A stretch of DNA of 11,411 nt, from contig JBGPIK010000211.1 in NCBI GenBank assembly GCA_041484845.1, positions 1 through 11,411 on the forward strand, written 5' to 3'. The DNA is from JBGPIK01 sp041484845 (GTDB lineage Bacteria; Desulfobacterota; Binatia; UBA9968). The notes under the pieces are model-generated. The model was not told where the DNA came from, searched no databases, and saw only the letters and a list, made by a program, of their open reading frames with translations. Shown here one piece after another: positions 1 through 6,815 of this stretch (position 1 is its first letter; every line of letters begins with the position of its first letter). Made by a program: the position numbers and the translations under genes.

Positions 1-1602
1 CAGTACCCTGGACGGATCGCGCTCGCGCGGATTGCCGAGGCCACCGCCGCCGGGGGTTTCCAGGCTCACGACCTCCCCCGGGTGCAACGTATGGTCCGAG
101 TAACGCGAAGGAATGACCCGTGCTTGCGCTGTGCCGGGGTTCAGCGTGCACCGGCCGGTTTTGCCATTGAAGCCGCCGTCGATACCCTTAGGCGCGACAG
201 TGTGTTTGGTTGAACGCAAGGAAAACCTGGCATCATTGTCCAGCAATTCGTATTCCCGGACAAAGCCCAGCCCGCCGCGGAATTGTCCGGGCCCGCCGGA
301 GTCGGAAATCAGTTCAAAGCGGCGCAGCCGGGTGGAAAACTCGGATTCTATGATTTCTATCGGGGCGATCCTGGCGTTTGACTGGTTCACGTTGGTGCCG
401 GAGACGCCGTCTTTGCCGCTGCGGCCGCCCGAACCGCCACCGAAGATCTCATACTGAACGTAGCCTTTGCCGGTTTTGTTGCTGCGGCCGCCGATAATAA
501 TAGAACGGCTACTGCAGCCGTCACCAACTTTTTTGTTCGGCGTGATCTGACTCGAAGCTTCGAGCAAGGATTCAACCAGCGCGTGGACCGTCGGATTATA
601 AGTGTTCACCGGCGCAGGAAAACGCGGGTTGACGACGCTGCCGTCGCGCACCCGGATGTCGATACATCGGGCCAATCCGTAATTGATGGCGAGCGCCGGA
701 TCAACCAAACAGGTCAACAAGTAGCAACATGCGGCGCGCACGATCGTAGGTCGGATGTTCGCCGGCCCCTTGGTTTGATCGGCGCAACCGGTGAAATCGA
801 AAAGCAGATGATCGCCTTGCTTGTTGATCGTAACGTGGAGCCGCACGGGCTTATCGAGATCGATGCCATCGCTATCGACGAATCGCTCACCCTCGCCGAC
901 GCCGTCGGGCCACGACGCGATTTCACTGCGTACCTTCGCTTCGGTCAACGCAAAGAGCTGCTCGTAAGATGCGAGAATCGTGTCTTTGCCATAACGCTCC
1001 ATCATTTCCTGAAAGCGTTTCTCGCCAAGACGCGCCGCGCCGACCTGTCCGCGCAAATCGCCGACGACCAGCTCGGGTGTCCGACTGTTGGCGCCGAGCA
1101 CGGCTTCAATATCTTTGCTGATTTGGAATGATGAAGCGTACCTGATCGGCGGCACCTGAAGCCCTTCCTGGTAGATCTCGCGGGCCTGGCTCCAGCAGCT
1201 TCCGGGGACCGGTCCGCCGATGTCGCTCTTATGCGCGAGGTTTGCGGCGAAGCCGACCCAGTCGCCCCTGAAGAAGATCGGCGTGAGCACCGCCATGTCG
1301 GGCGCGTGGGGGCTGCCGCCGAGGTAAGGATGGTTGGTAATAAACGCGTCGCCTTCGTGAAGTTCTTCCCTGGTGTAATTTTTCAAGAGGCCCGCGGCGC
1401 ACGCGGGAAAGGCGCCCATATGCAGGGGCAAAACGACGTGCTGAGCGACGACTTCGCCATGGGTGTTCAGGATCGCGCAACTGGCATCTTGAGATTCTCG
1501 GATGATGGTCGAATAGCCGGTGCGAAAAAGCGAATTTTGCATCTCCTGGACGATGCCGGCGAGACGCGCCTGGATGACTTGCAGAGTTACGGGATCAATC
1601 AT
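1..1602 (-). CDS. hyuB: HyuB: hydantoinase B / oxoprolinase beta-type subunit (3' end cut by window edge)
   Basis: This is the B subunit of an ATP-dependent cyclic-amide hydrolase of the N-methylhydantoinase/5-oxoprolinase/caprolactamase superfamily. In the family, subunit A activates the ring carbonyl with ATP and subunit B completes hydrolysis; the enzymes are cytoplasmic. 534 codons are open from an ATG at 1602 to base 1. The start reads MIDPVTLQVIQARL, as usual for the family, and an in-frame TAA (1618-1620) lies just upstream. Family landmarks are NHPYLGGSPHAPDMAV (residues 90-105), HKSDIGG (124-130), the SGGPGQFRGGLGF stretch, and near the cut end the C-terminal signature TPGGGGLGNPRERDP. 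Known relatives are about 550-590 aa, so only the last few dozen residues are missing. That size fits HyuB and is too short for acetone carboxylase AcxB. It lies 105 bases downstream of hyuA and no Shine-Dalgarno is visible before the ATG. The substrate is unknown. Confidence 0.93.
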   Translation of the reverse strand, partial: MIDPVTLQVIQARLAGIVQEMQNSLFRTGYSTIIRESQDASCAILNTHGEVVAQHVVLPLHMGAFPACAAGLLKNYTREELHEGDAFITNHPYLGGSPHAPDMAVLTPIFFRGDWVGFAANLAHKSDIGGPVPGSCWSQAREIYQEGLQVPPIRYASSFQISKDIEAVLGANSRTPELVVGDLRGQVGAARLGEKRFQEMMERYGKDTILASYEQLFALTEAKVRSEIASWPDGVGEGERFVDSDGIDLDKPVRLHVTINKQGDHLLFDFTGCADQTKGPANIRPTIVRAACCYLLTCLVDPALAINYGLARCIDIRVRDGSVVNPRFPAPVNTYNPTVHALVESLLEASSQITPNKKVGDGCSSRSIIIGGRSNKTGKGYVQYEIFGGGSGGRSGKDGVSGTNVNQSNARIAPIEIIESEFSTRLRRFELISDSGGPGQFRGGLGFVREYELLDNDARFSLRSTKHTVAPKGIDGGFNGKTGRCTLNPGTAQARVIPSRYSDHTLHPGEVVSLETPGGGGLGNPRERDPSRVL

Positions 1603-1610
1603 AAAAATAG

Positions 1611-1681
1611 TGCTGAGTTATGAGTGCTGAGGACTGAGCAGGGGAGTTTTCAACTCGGCCCGCAGTCCTCATACCTCAGTC
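1611..1681. repeat. Heptamer tandem repeats in inverted arrangement
   Basis: Four consecutive 7-base units of the form NNNTGAG run from 1611 to 1638 (TGCTGAG, TTATGAG, TGCTGAG, GACTGAG). The same type of unit recurs on the opposite strand at 1661-1681 (GACTGAG, GTATGAG and a degenerate GACTGCG when read on the minus strand). The two halves can fold on each other. TGAGGACTG (1628-1636) pairs perfectly with 1663-1671, and beyond a three-base mismatch 1621-1624 pairs with 1675-1678. Inside the 26-base loop GAGTT/AACTC (1644-1648/1652-1656) can form a smaller hairpin. The repeats fill the hyuA-hyuB spacer up to about nine bases from the hyuB start. Confidence 0.6.
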
Positions 1682-1700
1682 CGAGGCTCTTCAGCCCTCG
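1682..1700 (-). other. Small stem-loop just after the hyuA stop codon
   Basis: CGAGG (1682-1686) pairs with CCTCG (1696-1700), and after a one-base bulge CT pairs with AG, closing a four-base CTTC loop. On the minus-strand transcript it begins eight bases after the hyuA TAA. It has no U-run after it, so it is not a convincing intrinsic terminator. It could stabilise the hyuA 3' end or be chance. Confidence 0.3.
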
Positions 1701-1707
1701 TCCCTCG

Positions 1708-3777
1708 TTACTTTTTTTCCGTCACGATTAAGTTTCGATATTCATCCACCGTAGCCTGCTGCTCAGGATGAATCACCGTCGTAGTGTCCAACTGCTCAAC
1801 GATGGCCGGGCCGGTCAAATTGTGCCCGGGTTCAAGGCACTCGCGGTTGTAAACCTGAGTGTTTACCGTGCCGTGTTCCTTGCCGAAATAGACGTTGCGT
1901 TCACCGATCCTAGCGGCTTCAACCCTGCGCCCCGTGACTTTGCCGGGAGAGAGCTTCGCCTGCGGCACGAGTCCGAGCGATACCAATCGCAGACTGACCA
2001 ATTCAACCGGCTCCGTTTCGGCCTTGTGGCCGGAATTCTGCTCGTGCACGGTATCGAAGCGGCCGCGCATCAACACCAGGTCATGCGCGGTTAGCGGCGG
2101 CGTCGGGCAGGGCACCGTAAGTTCGTAACCCTGGCCGGCATAGCGGAGGTCGAGAAAAGCTTCGATCTTGATCTCGTTGTCGTGAAAACCCTCATCGTGC
2201 AGGTCGGTTTTGGCCTGATCAACCAAGCGCCCGAACATCTGGTTGATCTCGTGCAAATCCAGCTCGTCCAGTCCCGCCAACTTCGAGCGCACGTAATCAT
2301 GTTTGACGTCGGACATTAACAGACCGAGAGCCGAGTGAACGCCCGGTGTCAGCGGAATCAGAACTGACGGAATACCGAGATCCAGCGCCATGCGTCCGGC
2401 GTGCATCGGTCCGCCGCCGCCGAACGCGACGAGTGTGAAATCGCGAATGTCGTAGCCGCGCGCGGAAGACACTGCTTTGATCGCTTCTTCCATTTTGACG
2501 TTTATGATTTTCAGAATGCCGTCGGCGGCTTCGAGTAAATTTAACCCCAACGGCTTGGCGATTTTGTCCGCCAGTAGCTTATCGGTTTTGGCTTTGTTGA
2601 GCTTCATGCGGCCGCCAAGGAAGTGTTCGGGATCTAAAACTCCGGTCACGATGTTGGCGTCCGTAATCGTGATATTTTCGCCGCCGCGATCGTAAGAGAC
2701 CGGACCGGGGTCGGCACCCGCGCTATCGGGACCGACTTGCAAACCGCCCACTGCATCGATGCGCGCAATGGTACCGCCGCCGGCGCTGACGGTATGAATG
2801 TCGAGCATCGGTAGAGCGATCGGCCGCAGGCTGATCTTCCCCTGCGTCGTAATGACCGGATTGCCCTGGTGAATCAAGGCCACGTCACAGCTCGTACCGC
2901 CCATGTCGAAGGTGATAATGTTACGGATACCCACCCGTTCGCAGGTGCCCATGGAGGCTATGACGCCGCCGGCTGGACCGGAAAGAACCGTGGCCACAGG
3001 TTTGTTGGCGGATCCTGCAAAAGTCGAAACGCCGCCGTTCGATTGCATGATATAGAGCTTCGGCGTGGTGACACCCATAGCGCGCATGCGGTTTTCTAGG
3101 CGGTTTAAGTAGCTCGCCATCACCGGCTGGATGTATGCGTTGATCACCGTCGTGCTCATCCGGTAAAATTCGCGAATCTGCGGCAGAACTTCAAAGGAGA
3201 GAGAAAGGCGCGCTTCGGGAAATTCTTCCGCGACGAGTTCTTTGATCTTTAATTCGTGATCGGGATTGAGAAATGAAAAGAGAAAACAGACGGCGACGGA
3301 CTCGACGCCTTTTTTCTTTAGCCTGCGGATCGCCTCGCGGGACGCCTCCACATCGATGGGCTTCAGCGCCTGGCCGCGAAAATCGACCCGCTCCGGGATC
3401 TCCTCGGTAAAATAGGGCGGCGCCAAGAGCCGTGGCTTCTCGAAAAAGAGGTCATATGTTGCAGGCCCGTAGCCGCGGGTTTGCTCCATGACCTCATAAA
3501 TGCCGCGGAATCCTTGCGTCACCAGCAAACCGGTGCGCGCGCCCTTTTCTTCGAGCAGGGCATTGGTCCCCACCGTCGTGCCGTGGCAAAAAAAAGAAAT
3601 GTCTTTGGCCACGGCTCCTTGATCGATCAATTCTTTGACGCCGTTCAGCACCGCCTGAAACGGCTCCTTCGGAATGGACGGAACCTTTGTGATCGCGATT
3701 GCGCCGGTGTCTTCGTTGAAAAAAACGAAATCGGAAAAAGTTCCGCCGGTGTCTACGGTTACTCGGTATTTTGCCAT
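1708..3777 (-). CDS. hyuA: HyuA: hydantoinase A / oxoprolinase alpha-type subunit
   Basis: This is the ATP-binding A subunit (689 aa) that partners HyuB in ATP-dependent opening of a cyclic amide such as a hydantoin, 5-oxoproline or lactam. The N-terminal domain carries the ASKHA-type phosphate motif DTGGTFSDFV (residues 9-18) and HGTTVGTNALLEEKGARTG (65-83). The central Hydantoinase_A domain carries GPAGGV (268-273), FDMGGTSCDVAL (290-301), SAGGGTIA (331-338), GADPGPV (354-360) and FGGGGPMHA (452-460). A C-terminal domain holds RYAGQGYEL and GPAIVEQLDTTTVI. The length is normal for separate A subunits. The ATG at 3777 was chosen because the family begins about eight residues before DTGGT. 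A TTG 12 codons upstream (3813) adds residues without family support. A promoter-like sequence lies upstream. An acetone carboxylase alpha subunit is less likely given the size of the neighbouring B subunit. Confidence 0.95.
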   Translation of the reverse strand: MAKYRVTVDTGGTFSDFVFFNEDTGAIAITKVPSIPKEPFQAVLNGVKELIDQGAVAKDISFFCHGTTVGTNALLEEKGARTGLLVTQGFRGIYEVMEQTRGYGPATYDLFFEKPRLLAPPYFTEEIPERVDFRGQALKPIDVEASREAIRRLKKKGVESVAVCFLFSFLNPDHELKIKELVAEEFPEARLSLSFEVLPQIREFYRMSTTVINAYIQPVMASYLNRLENRMRAMGVTTPKLYIMQSNGGVSTFAGSANKPVATVLSGPAGGVIASMGTCERVGIRNIITFDMGGTSCDVALIHQGNPVITTQGKISLRPIALPMLDIHTVSAGGGTIARIDAVGGLQVGPDSAGADPGPVSYDRGGENITITDANIVTGVLDPEHFLGGRMKLNKAKTDKLLADKIAKPLGLNLLEAADGILKIINVKMEEAIKAVSSARGYDIRDFTLVAFGGGGPMHAGRMALDLGIPSVLIPLTPGVHSALGLLMSDVKHDYVRSKLAGLDELDLHEINQMFGRLVDQAKTDLHDEGFHDNEIKIEAFLDLRYAGQGYELTVPCPTPPLTAHDLVLMRGRFDTVHEQNSGHKAETEPVELVSLRLVSLGLVPQAKLSPGKVTGRRVEAARIGERNVYFGKEHGTVNTQVYNRECLEPGHNLTGPAIVEQLDTTTVIHPEQQATVDEYRNLIVTEKK

Positions 3778-3832
3778 CGAAATTCGCTTATCATCATTCA
3801 GTGGAGTCTTCAACGACGATGGCTCGACACGG

Positions 3833-3861
3833 ATTCTAAGTCACGGATCGATCACTGTCCG
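3833..3861 (-). promoter_or_regulatory. Candidate sigma70-type promoter for hyuA
   Basis: On the minus strand, CGGACA (3856-3861, four of six to the -35 consensus) is followed after 17 bases by TAGAAT (3833-3838, five of six to the -10 consensus). Transcription would start near 3826, giving a leader of about 50 bases to the hyuA ATG at 3777. The spacer contains the 8-bp palindrome GATCGATC. It would let hyuAB be expressed apart from the upstream hydrolase gene. It was recognised by eye only. Confidence 0.4.
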
Positions 3862-3921
3862 CCGGGGGTTCATATTTGCGGCCGGCACAAGCTATATGGC
3901 TGGATGGCGCGCGAGGCGTTC

Positions 3922-4812
3922 TCACTCTTGCAATAGGAACGCTGCCACTTCATTCTGCCGGCGCCGATGCACTTCGTCGGATAAATCCTGATAAGGATGC
4001 GCGAAGCCGTTGTCCTGCAAAATACGGGCGCCGCGCGTTCGTGCTCCGCGTATCAACTCATCCATTGCCCGCGGCGGGACAACCGTGTCGGCGGCGCCGG
4101 AAATAATCATCAGCCGCGAGCTATCCGACGGCAGATGGGCGACAGGATCGAAGCGTTCCGGGCAGCCGAGATTGGAGATGCGCCCCGGCGATGAATCGAT
4201 GACCAGCCGGGTGTAAGCCGAACTGTCCCCTACGGCGTTGAGCAAAATGACTCCACCCATAGAGATGCCGTACAGAAGCTGCCGCGAATAGCCGAGCGTA
4301 TTCAGATGAGCAACGATCGCGCCGTAATCCGTAACGATCGCGGCAAGCCGGCTTTTGCCTTTCGAAATGCCGTAACCGCGATAGTCGTAAATGTAGACAT
4401 CCAATCCCAGGTCGCGAAACGACTGCAGATCGGCCACCAGTTGGTCGGCAAGCATGGCGTTTCCTTGCGCAACCAGAAGGTAACCTTCGGGAGTCGCGGC
4501 GGCGAGCTTGTAACCGCCCAGTTGCGTGCCGTCGCCGCTCGCGAATTCAATCTGCTCGAGATTCTTGACTCGCGCAACACGCTGCGGGCTTGGCGCCCCG
4601 GCTAGGCGGCGCCACAGCCAAAATGTGAACGGTTCACGAATCGAGCCGCAGACGGCGGTTTCAGTTTCGTGTGGCTGGGCCAAACTCAATTTGCCGCTCA
4701 TGCTCAAGAGCAGCAACGGAAATAGCAATAGTGCAGCTGATGCTCGGATGATGCGGAGCCTATCCCAAGCCCAGCGGCGTCCGCGGCCAGCCGCTCTTCG
4801 TTGAAGTGCCAT
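3922..4812 (-). CDS. Exported or membrane-anchored alpha/beta-hydrolase (serine hydrolase)
   Basis: This is a 296-aa serine hydrolase with the alpha/beta-hydrolase fold. The reaction is unknown; the family includes esterases, amidases and peptidases. A basic N-terminus and a hydrophobic stretch (about residues 21-38) suggest a Sec signal peptide, with possible cleavage after SLA (residues 43-45), or an N-terminal anchor. The nucleophile elbow is GISMGG with Ser184. The likely triad acid is Asp242 (SGAADTVVPP) and the likely base His272 (NGFAHPYQD). DYRGYGISKGKS (143-154) is typical of BEM46/ABHD13-like members. The oxyanion-loop motif reads AQGNA where many relatives have HGNA. ATG 4812 is preceded by GGTGA and starts the signal peptide. 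It is upstream of and codirectional with hyuA (144-base gap), so a linked role is plausible but unproven. Confidence 0.85.
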   Translation of the reverse strand: MALQRRAAGRGRRWAWDRLRIIRASAALLLFPLLLLSMSGKLSLAQPHETETAVCGSIREPFTFWLWRRLAGAPSPQRVARVKNLEQIEFASGDGTQLGGYKLAAATPEGYLLVAQGNAMLADQLVADLQSFRDLGLDVYIYDYRGYGISKGKSRLAAIVTDYGAIVAHLNTLGYSRQLLYGISMGGVILLNAVGDSSAYTRLVIDSSPGRISNLGCPERFDPVAHLPSDSSRLMIISGAADTVVPPRAMDELIRGARTRGARILQDNGFAHPYQDLSDEVHRRRQNEVAAFLLQE

Positions 4813-4848
4813 TTCACCGTTGCCTGTATCCACATTGAGCACAGTCTC

Positions 4849-4864
4849 TGCTTGCCGGCAAGCA
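4849..4864. promoter_or_regulatory. Perfect 16-bp palindrome in the divergent control region
   Basis: TGCTTGCCGGCAAGCA is a perfect inverted repeat with no spacer. It lies in the predicted leader of the alpha/beta-hydrolase gene, 37 bases before its ATG, about 30 bases downstream of its predicted -10 element and about 70 bases upstream of the -35 element of the opposing transport operon. It could be the operator of a dimeric regulator, although none is encoded in the window. It could instead be an RNA hairpin with minimal loop. Confidence 0.45.
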
Positions 4865-4896
4865 AGACCAAGCGATTGAAGCCGGGGCCGGTGGAG

Positions 4897-4926
4897 GTTA
4901 TAAAAATCAGCTAACGATCCGGGCAA
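4897..4926 (-). promoter_or_regulatory. Candidate promoter for the alpha/beta-hydrolase gene (leftward)
   Basis: Read on the minus strand, TTGCCC (4921-4926) precedes TATAAC (4897-4902, five of six to the -10 consensus) with an 18-base spacer. Transcription would start near 4890, giving a leader of nearly 80 bases that contains the 16-bp palindrome. It lies back to back with the rightward promoter. Assigned by eye. Confidence 0.4.
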
Positions 4927-4930
4927 AGCG

Positions 4931-4959
4931 TTGACAGGAACACTTGTCCCGGTTAGGCT
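4931..4959 (+). promoter_or_regulatory. Candidate promoter for the ABC transport operon (rightward)
   Basis: A perfect -35 hexamer TTGACA (4931-4936) is followed after 17 bases by a weak -10 match TAGGCT (4954-4959). Transcription would start near 4966, giving a leader of about 40 bases. A weak -10 behind a perfect -35 would suit an activator-assisted promoter, but that is inference. Confidence 0.4.
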
Positions 4960-5007
4960 CTGGCACTGTCGGCAGGTTTTACACGCAAAAACAAATCGGA
5001 GGAGACC

Positions 5008-6009
5008 ATGAAAACTGTACTGACCCGTCAACTGGCTTTCATCGGAACGGCGCTGTTCCTATTCGGCATGGCTACTTCAGGCGATGCCCAAACAATCAAA
5101 ATAAAAATGGGCTCATCGCTCAGCCCACCGTCCATGGAATCGATTACACCCTACGTGGCGATCGAAAAAGGCATGTTTAAGAAATATGGTTTGGACGTCG
5201 AGGTGGTGGAGTTTCGCGGTGACGCGACGCACGTCAAAGCTCTATTGTCGGGCGATATCGATGTGTCGATCAATATGGGCGCCACGGAAGGTATCGTGAG
5301 CGCCGCTAAGAAAGCGCCGGTTAAGCTTTGGGTCGTTGCCAATCCCACAACGCCTTATCACTTCGTTGCGCGCAAAGAAGCGGGAACGACACTTCAAGCA
5401 CTGGTGGGGAAAAGCATCGCCGTATCCGGCATCGGGGCGATCTCCTATCATATTCCCCGGATCGTGCTTGAACGCAGCGGCCTTGATCCCGAAAAATTCA
5501 AATACGTCGCCGTCGGGTCCCCGGCAGACCGCTTCAAGGCGCTGGTGGCGGGCAAGGTCGATGCGACGGTGGTGACCAACACGGAAGTGGCTAAACTCAC
5601 TGCGTACCCGGATATCATCGATCTTGTGAACGTCCCGAAGGTCGTGCCGGAGATTCCGTATGAGTTCGGTATGGCGCGGGAAGAATACATTCAAAAGAAT
5701 GCCGACACGCTCTATAAATTGGCCAAAGCCATTATCGAGGCGAATCGATGGATTGTCGCGAACAAAGCCGGGACGGTCGAGGTCGCGAAAAAAATCTTGC
5801 CCGAGGAATCCACGGACGTGTTAAGCAAGACCTATGACCTGGCGGACCCACGGCTCTGGGGTGTCAACGGCGATATGAGCGAAGCATCGTATAAATTCAC
5901 TGTCGATTTTCTTAAGAAGGTCGGTTACCTGGAAACGCCGGTGCCGTATAATCAATTTTTCGATCGCCGCTTTGTCGACCGGGCGCTCAAAGAGTTGGGT
6001 AGGAAGTAA
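5008..6009 (+). CDS. ABC transporter periplasmic substrate-binding protein (NMT1/THI5/SsuA-like)
   Basis: This 333-aa periplasmic binding protein captures a small solute and delivers it to the permeases encoded downstream. The N-terminus (MKTVLTRQLAFIGTALFLFG) is a Sec signal peptide with likely cleavage after GDA (residues 25-27). There is no lipobox cysteine. The mature part opens with IKIKMGSS and contains PYVAIEKGMFKKYGLDVEVV (48-67), the hallmark of the NMT1/THI5-like NitT/TauT family. FRGDATHVKALLSGDIDVSI (69-88) and GKVDATVVTNTEVAKL (182-197) follow. The length is normal for the family. A strong Shine-Dalgarno GGAGGAG (4998-5004) fixes the start. It is first in a four-gene operon. Family members bind sulfonates, nitrate, taurine, pyrimidine precursors or aromatic acids, and the ligand here cannot be deduced. 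Confidence 0.92.
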   Translation: MKTVLTRQLAFIGTALFLFGMATSGDAQTIKIKMGSSLSPPSMESITPYVAIEKGMFKKYGLDVEVVEFRGDATHVKALLSGDIDVSINMGATEGIVSAAKKAPVKLWVVANPTTPYHFVARKEAGTTLQALVGKSIAVSGIGAISYHIPRIVLERSGLDPEKFKYVAVGSPADRFKALVAGKVDATVVTNTEVAKLTAYPDIIDLVNVPKVVPEIPYEFGMAREEYIQKNADTLYKLAKAIIEANRWIVANKAGTVEVAKKILPEESTDVLSKTYDLADPRLWGVNGDMSEASYKFTVDFLKKVGYLETPVPYNQFFDRRFVDRALKELGRK

Positions 6010-6049
6010 ACTCGTCTCGGGAGCGGTTATCGGTTCGTTGGGTGGATGA

Positions 6050-6811
6050 ATGCTGGAGGTCAGGCAGCTCAGCAAGGTTTTTTTTGAGCAAAACGACCCG
6101 CGCAAGCCCGGATTTGTCGCTCTTTACAATATTTCGCTGGCGATTCGCGATAAAGAGTTTGTTTCGCTCCTCGGTCCGAGCGGCTGCGGCAAGACGACTT
6201 TGATCAGGATCATCGCCGGCCTGATCCCGGCGGACCGCGGCGAGGTCGTTGTCAAAGGCCAAACCGTTACGGCCCCGGGCCGGGACCGCTGCATGGTCTT
6301 TCAACAGTTCGGATTACTTCCCTGGCGCACGGTCCTCGCCAACGTCGAGTTCGGGCTTGAAATTGAAGGGGTTTGCAAAGAAGAGCGCCGCCGCGCCGCG
6401 GATAAATATCTAGAGCTGGTCGGCCTCAAAGGCTTTGAACAGTATTATCCGCACCAAATTTCAGGCGGAATGCAGCAGCGGGTCGGCATCGCGCGTGCGC
6501 TTTCGAAACAACCGGATATTCTCCTCATGGATGAGCCTTTCGGCGCCGTCGATGCGCAAACCCGCGAGCAGCTGCAAGAAGAATTGCTGAAAATCTGGAA
6601 TCAAACCGATACGACAGTCGTCTTTGTAACGCATAGCATCGATGAAGCGATCTATCTTTCGGATCGGGTGGTGGTCATGCAGGGGCGCCCGGGTCGCATC
6701 AAGGAGGAAGTCACCGTGGAGTTGCCCCGGCCGCGCTGGGAAGGCGATGTGAAGGCCGATCCGCACTTCGCGCAACTGCGCTCCCATTTGCGCGAATCGT
6801 TGCGAGGATAG
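6050..6811 (+). CDS. ABC transporter ATP-binding protein (SsuB/TauB/NrtD-like)
   Basis: This 253-aa cytoplasmic ATPase powers the importer. All nucleotide-binding motifs are present: Walker A GPSGCGKT (42-49), Q-loop VFQQFGLLPW (83-92), signature SGGMQQR (138-144), Walker B ILLMDEP (157-163) with catalytic Glu162, D-loop FGAVDAQTR and switch His195 (VTH). The Q-loop LLPW and the RPGRI segment (213-217) are typical of the nitrate/sulfonate/taurine branch. The start at 6050 is preceded by GGTGGA (6041-6046). An overlapping ATG at 6046 is in another frame and stops after 13 codons. It sits 40 bases after the binding-protein gene and 4 bases before the first permease gene, so it is clearly part of one transcript. 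Confidence 0.95.
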   Translation: MLEVRQLSKVFFEQNDPRKPGFVALYNISLAIRDKEFVSLLGPSGCGKTTLIRIIAGLIPADRGEVVVKGQTVTAPGRDRCMVFQQFGLLPWRTVLANVEFGLEIEGVCKEERRRAADKYLELVGLKGFEQYYPHQISGGMQQRVGIARALSKQPDILLMDEPFGAVDAQTREQLQEELLKIWNQTDTTVVFVTHSIDEAIYLSDRVVVMQGRPGRIKEEVTVELPRPRWEGDVKADPHFAQLRSHLRESLRG

Positions 6812-6815
6812 CGGT

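Noticed and set aside
583..1131. 182-codon plus-strand open frame
   Set aside because: It is antisense, in register, to hyuB, whose family motifs are unmistakable. It is a shadow of GC-rich codon usage.
1..3777. Acetone carboxylase (AcxAB) instead of HyuAB
   Set aside because: The B subunit ends its family signature near residue 534, well short of the roughly 770 residues of AcxB, and no gamma-subunit gene is visible in the window.
3778..3813. TTG start 12 codons upstream for hyuA
   Set aside because: The family begins about eight residues before DTGGT, which fits ATG 3777. The extra residues have no family support.
4813..5031. N-terminal extension of the alpha/beta-hydrolase to a start at 5031
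   Set aside because: It would overlap the binding-protein start and its strong Shine-Dalgarno, cover both promoter candidates, and put 73 unrelated residues before a clear signal peptide. ATG 4812 has its own GGTGA.
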